A DNA stretch of 64,000 nucleotides. Source: Pycnopodia helianthoides. Its lineage: Eukaryota; Echinodermata; Asteroidea; Forcipulatida; Asteriidae. Of this stretch, positions 63,786 through 64,000 are shown in pieces. Each line of letters starts with the position of its first letter. Position 1 is the first letter of the stretch. A model generated the notes under the pieces. It worked only from the letters and a program-made list of their open reading frames with translations. It searched no databases and was not told the DNA's origin. The stretch is taken from positions 10,248,583 to 10,312,582 of the forward strand of contig CM063258.1 in NCBI GenBank assembly GCA_032158295.1. The letters are read 5' to 3'. The position numbers and the translations under genes were made by a program.

Positions 63786-64000
63786 CAGAATTTGCAGTGT
63801 TGACTGCCACCGCACTAATGTAGGTCCTTACATCAGGTCTTTATTTGTTTACAATGTACTTGTACATGGTCCTGGCTTTAGTAAAGACCTTATTATTTGA
63901 GTTTGCAGTGTGCACTGCCAACTTACTAATGTAGGTCCATACATGATCACATCAGGTCTTTAATTGTTTACAATGTACATGTACATGGTCCTGGCTTTAA
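63786..64000 (+). repeat. Direct duplication, period about 111 bp, reaching the window edge
   Basis: TTTGCAGTGT...ACTGCCA, CTAATGTAGGTCC, CATCAGGTCTTTA, TTGTTTACAATGTAC and TACATGGTCCTGGCTTTA occur near 63790-63884 and again near 63902-63999. The second copy has a small insertion (TGATCACA). More copies may follow to the right. Confidence 0.9.

Overview
This window is animal nuclear DNA. It is AT-rich, its genes are split by GT-AG introns (the largest about 20.9 kb), and it is densely packed with tRNA-derived SINEs, short inverted-repeat DNA transposons and CR1/L2-type retrotransposon fragments. The two clear genes encode proteins that align closely, from recalled sequence, with animal SCAI and zinc-type animal ALAD. 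The repeat types are what I would expect of a marine deuterostome invertebrate, most likely an echinoderm. That taxonomic call is inference; no species marker was seen.

Layout. Positions 1-6304 are upstream of, or intronic to, the first visible SCAI exon and hold only repeats and unassigned sequence. SCAI (+ strand, 3' part) occupies 6305-43962 in ten exons that encode about the last 433 residues; the 5' exons were not found and probably lie left of the window. Its introns carry most of the mobile elements and several satellites: a 35-bp repeat near 6.5 kb, a 13-bp minisatellite at 11.5-12.5 kb, a telomere-like array at 15.8-16.1 kb and a 20-bp repeat at 33.1 kb. From 43963 to about 52.9 kb is SCAI 3' UTR followed by intergenic sequence with repeats.

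ALAD (porphobilinogen synthase, - strand) is complete in nine coding exons from 57546 down to 53128. One exon/intron junction is odd and predicts an 11-residue insertion. Upstream on the same strand is a single-exon Myb/SANT-like protein of 260 residues (58612-59394). At 63037 a short + strand exon encodes an N-myristoylation-type start (MGKNSSKLS) resembling EF-hand calcium sensors; the rest of that gene lies right of the window. There is no sign that these genes work together; SCAI is a transcription and repair cofactor and ALAD is a haem enzyme.

The most notable non-genic structures are two adjacent near-perfect hairpins at 62173-62277, a foldback of about 173 bp just upstream of the ALAD start, a palindromised SINE at 24.5 kb, and several families of TIR elements, some inside introns of SCAI and ALAD. 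No prokaryotic-style system, CRISPR array or operon is present.
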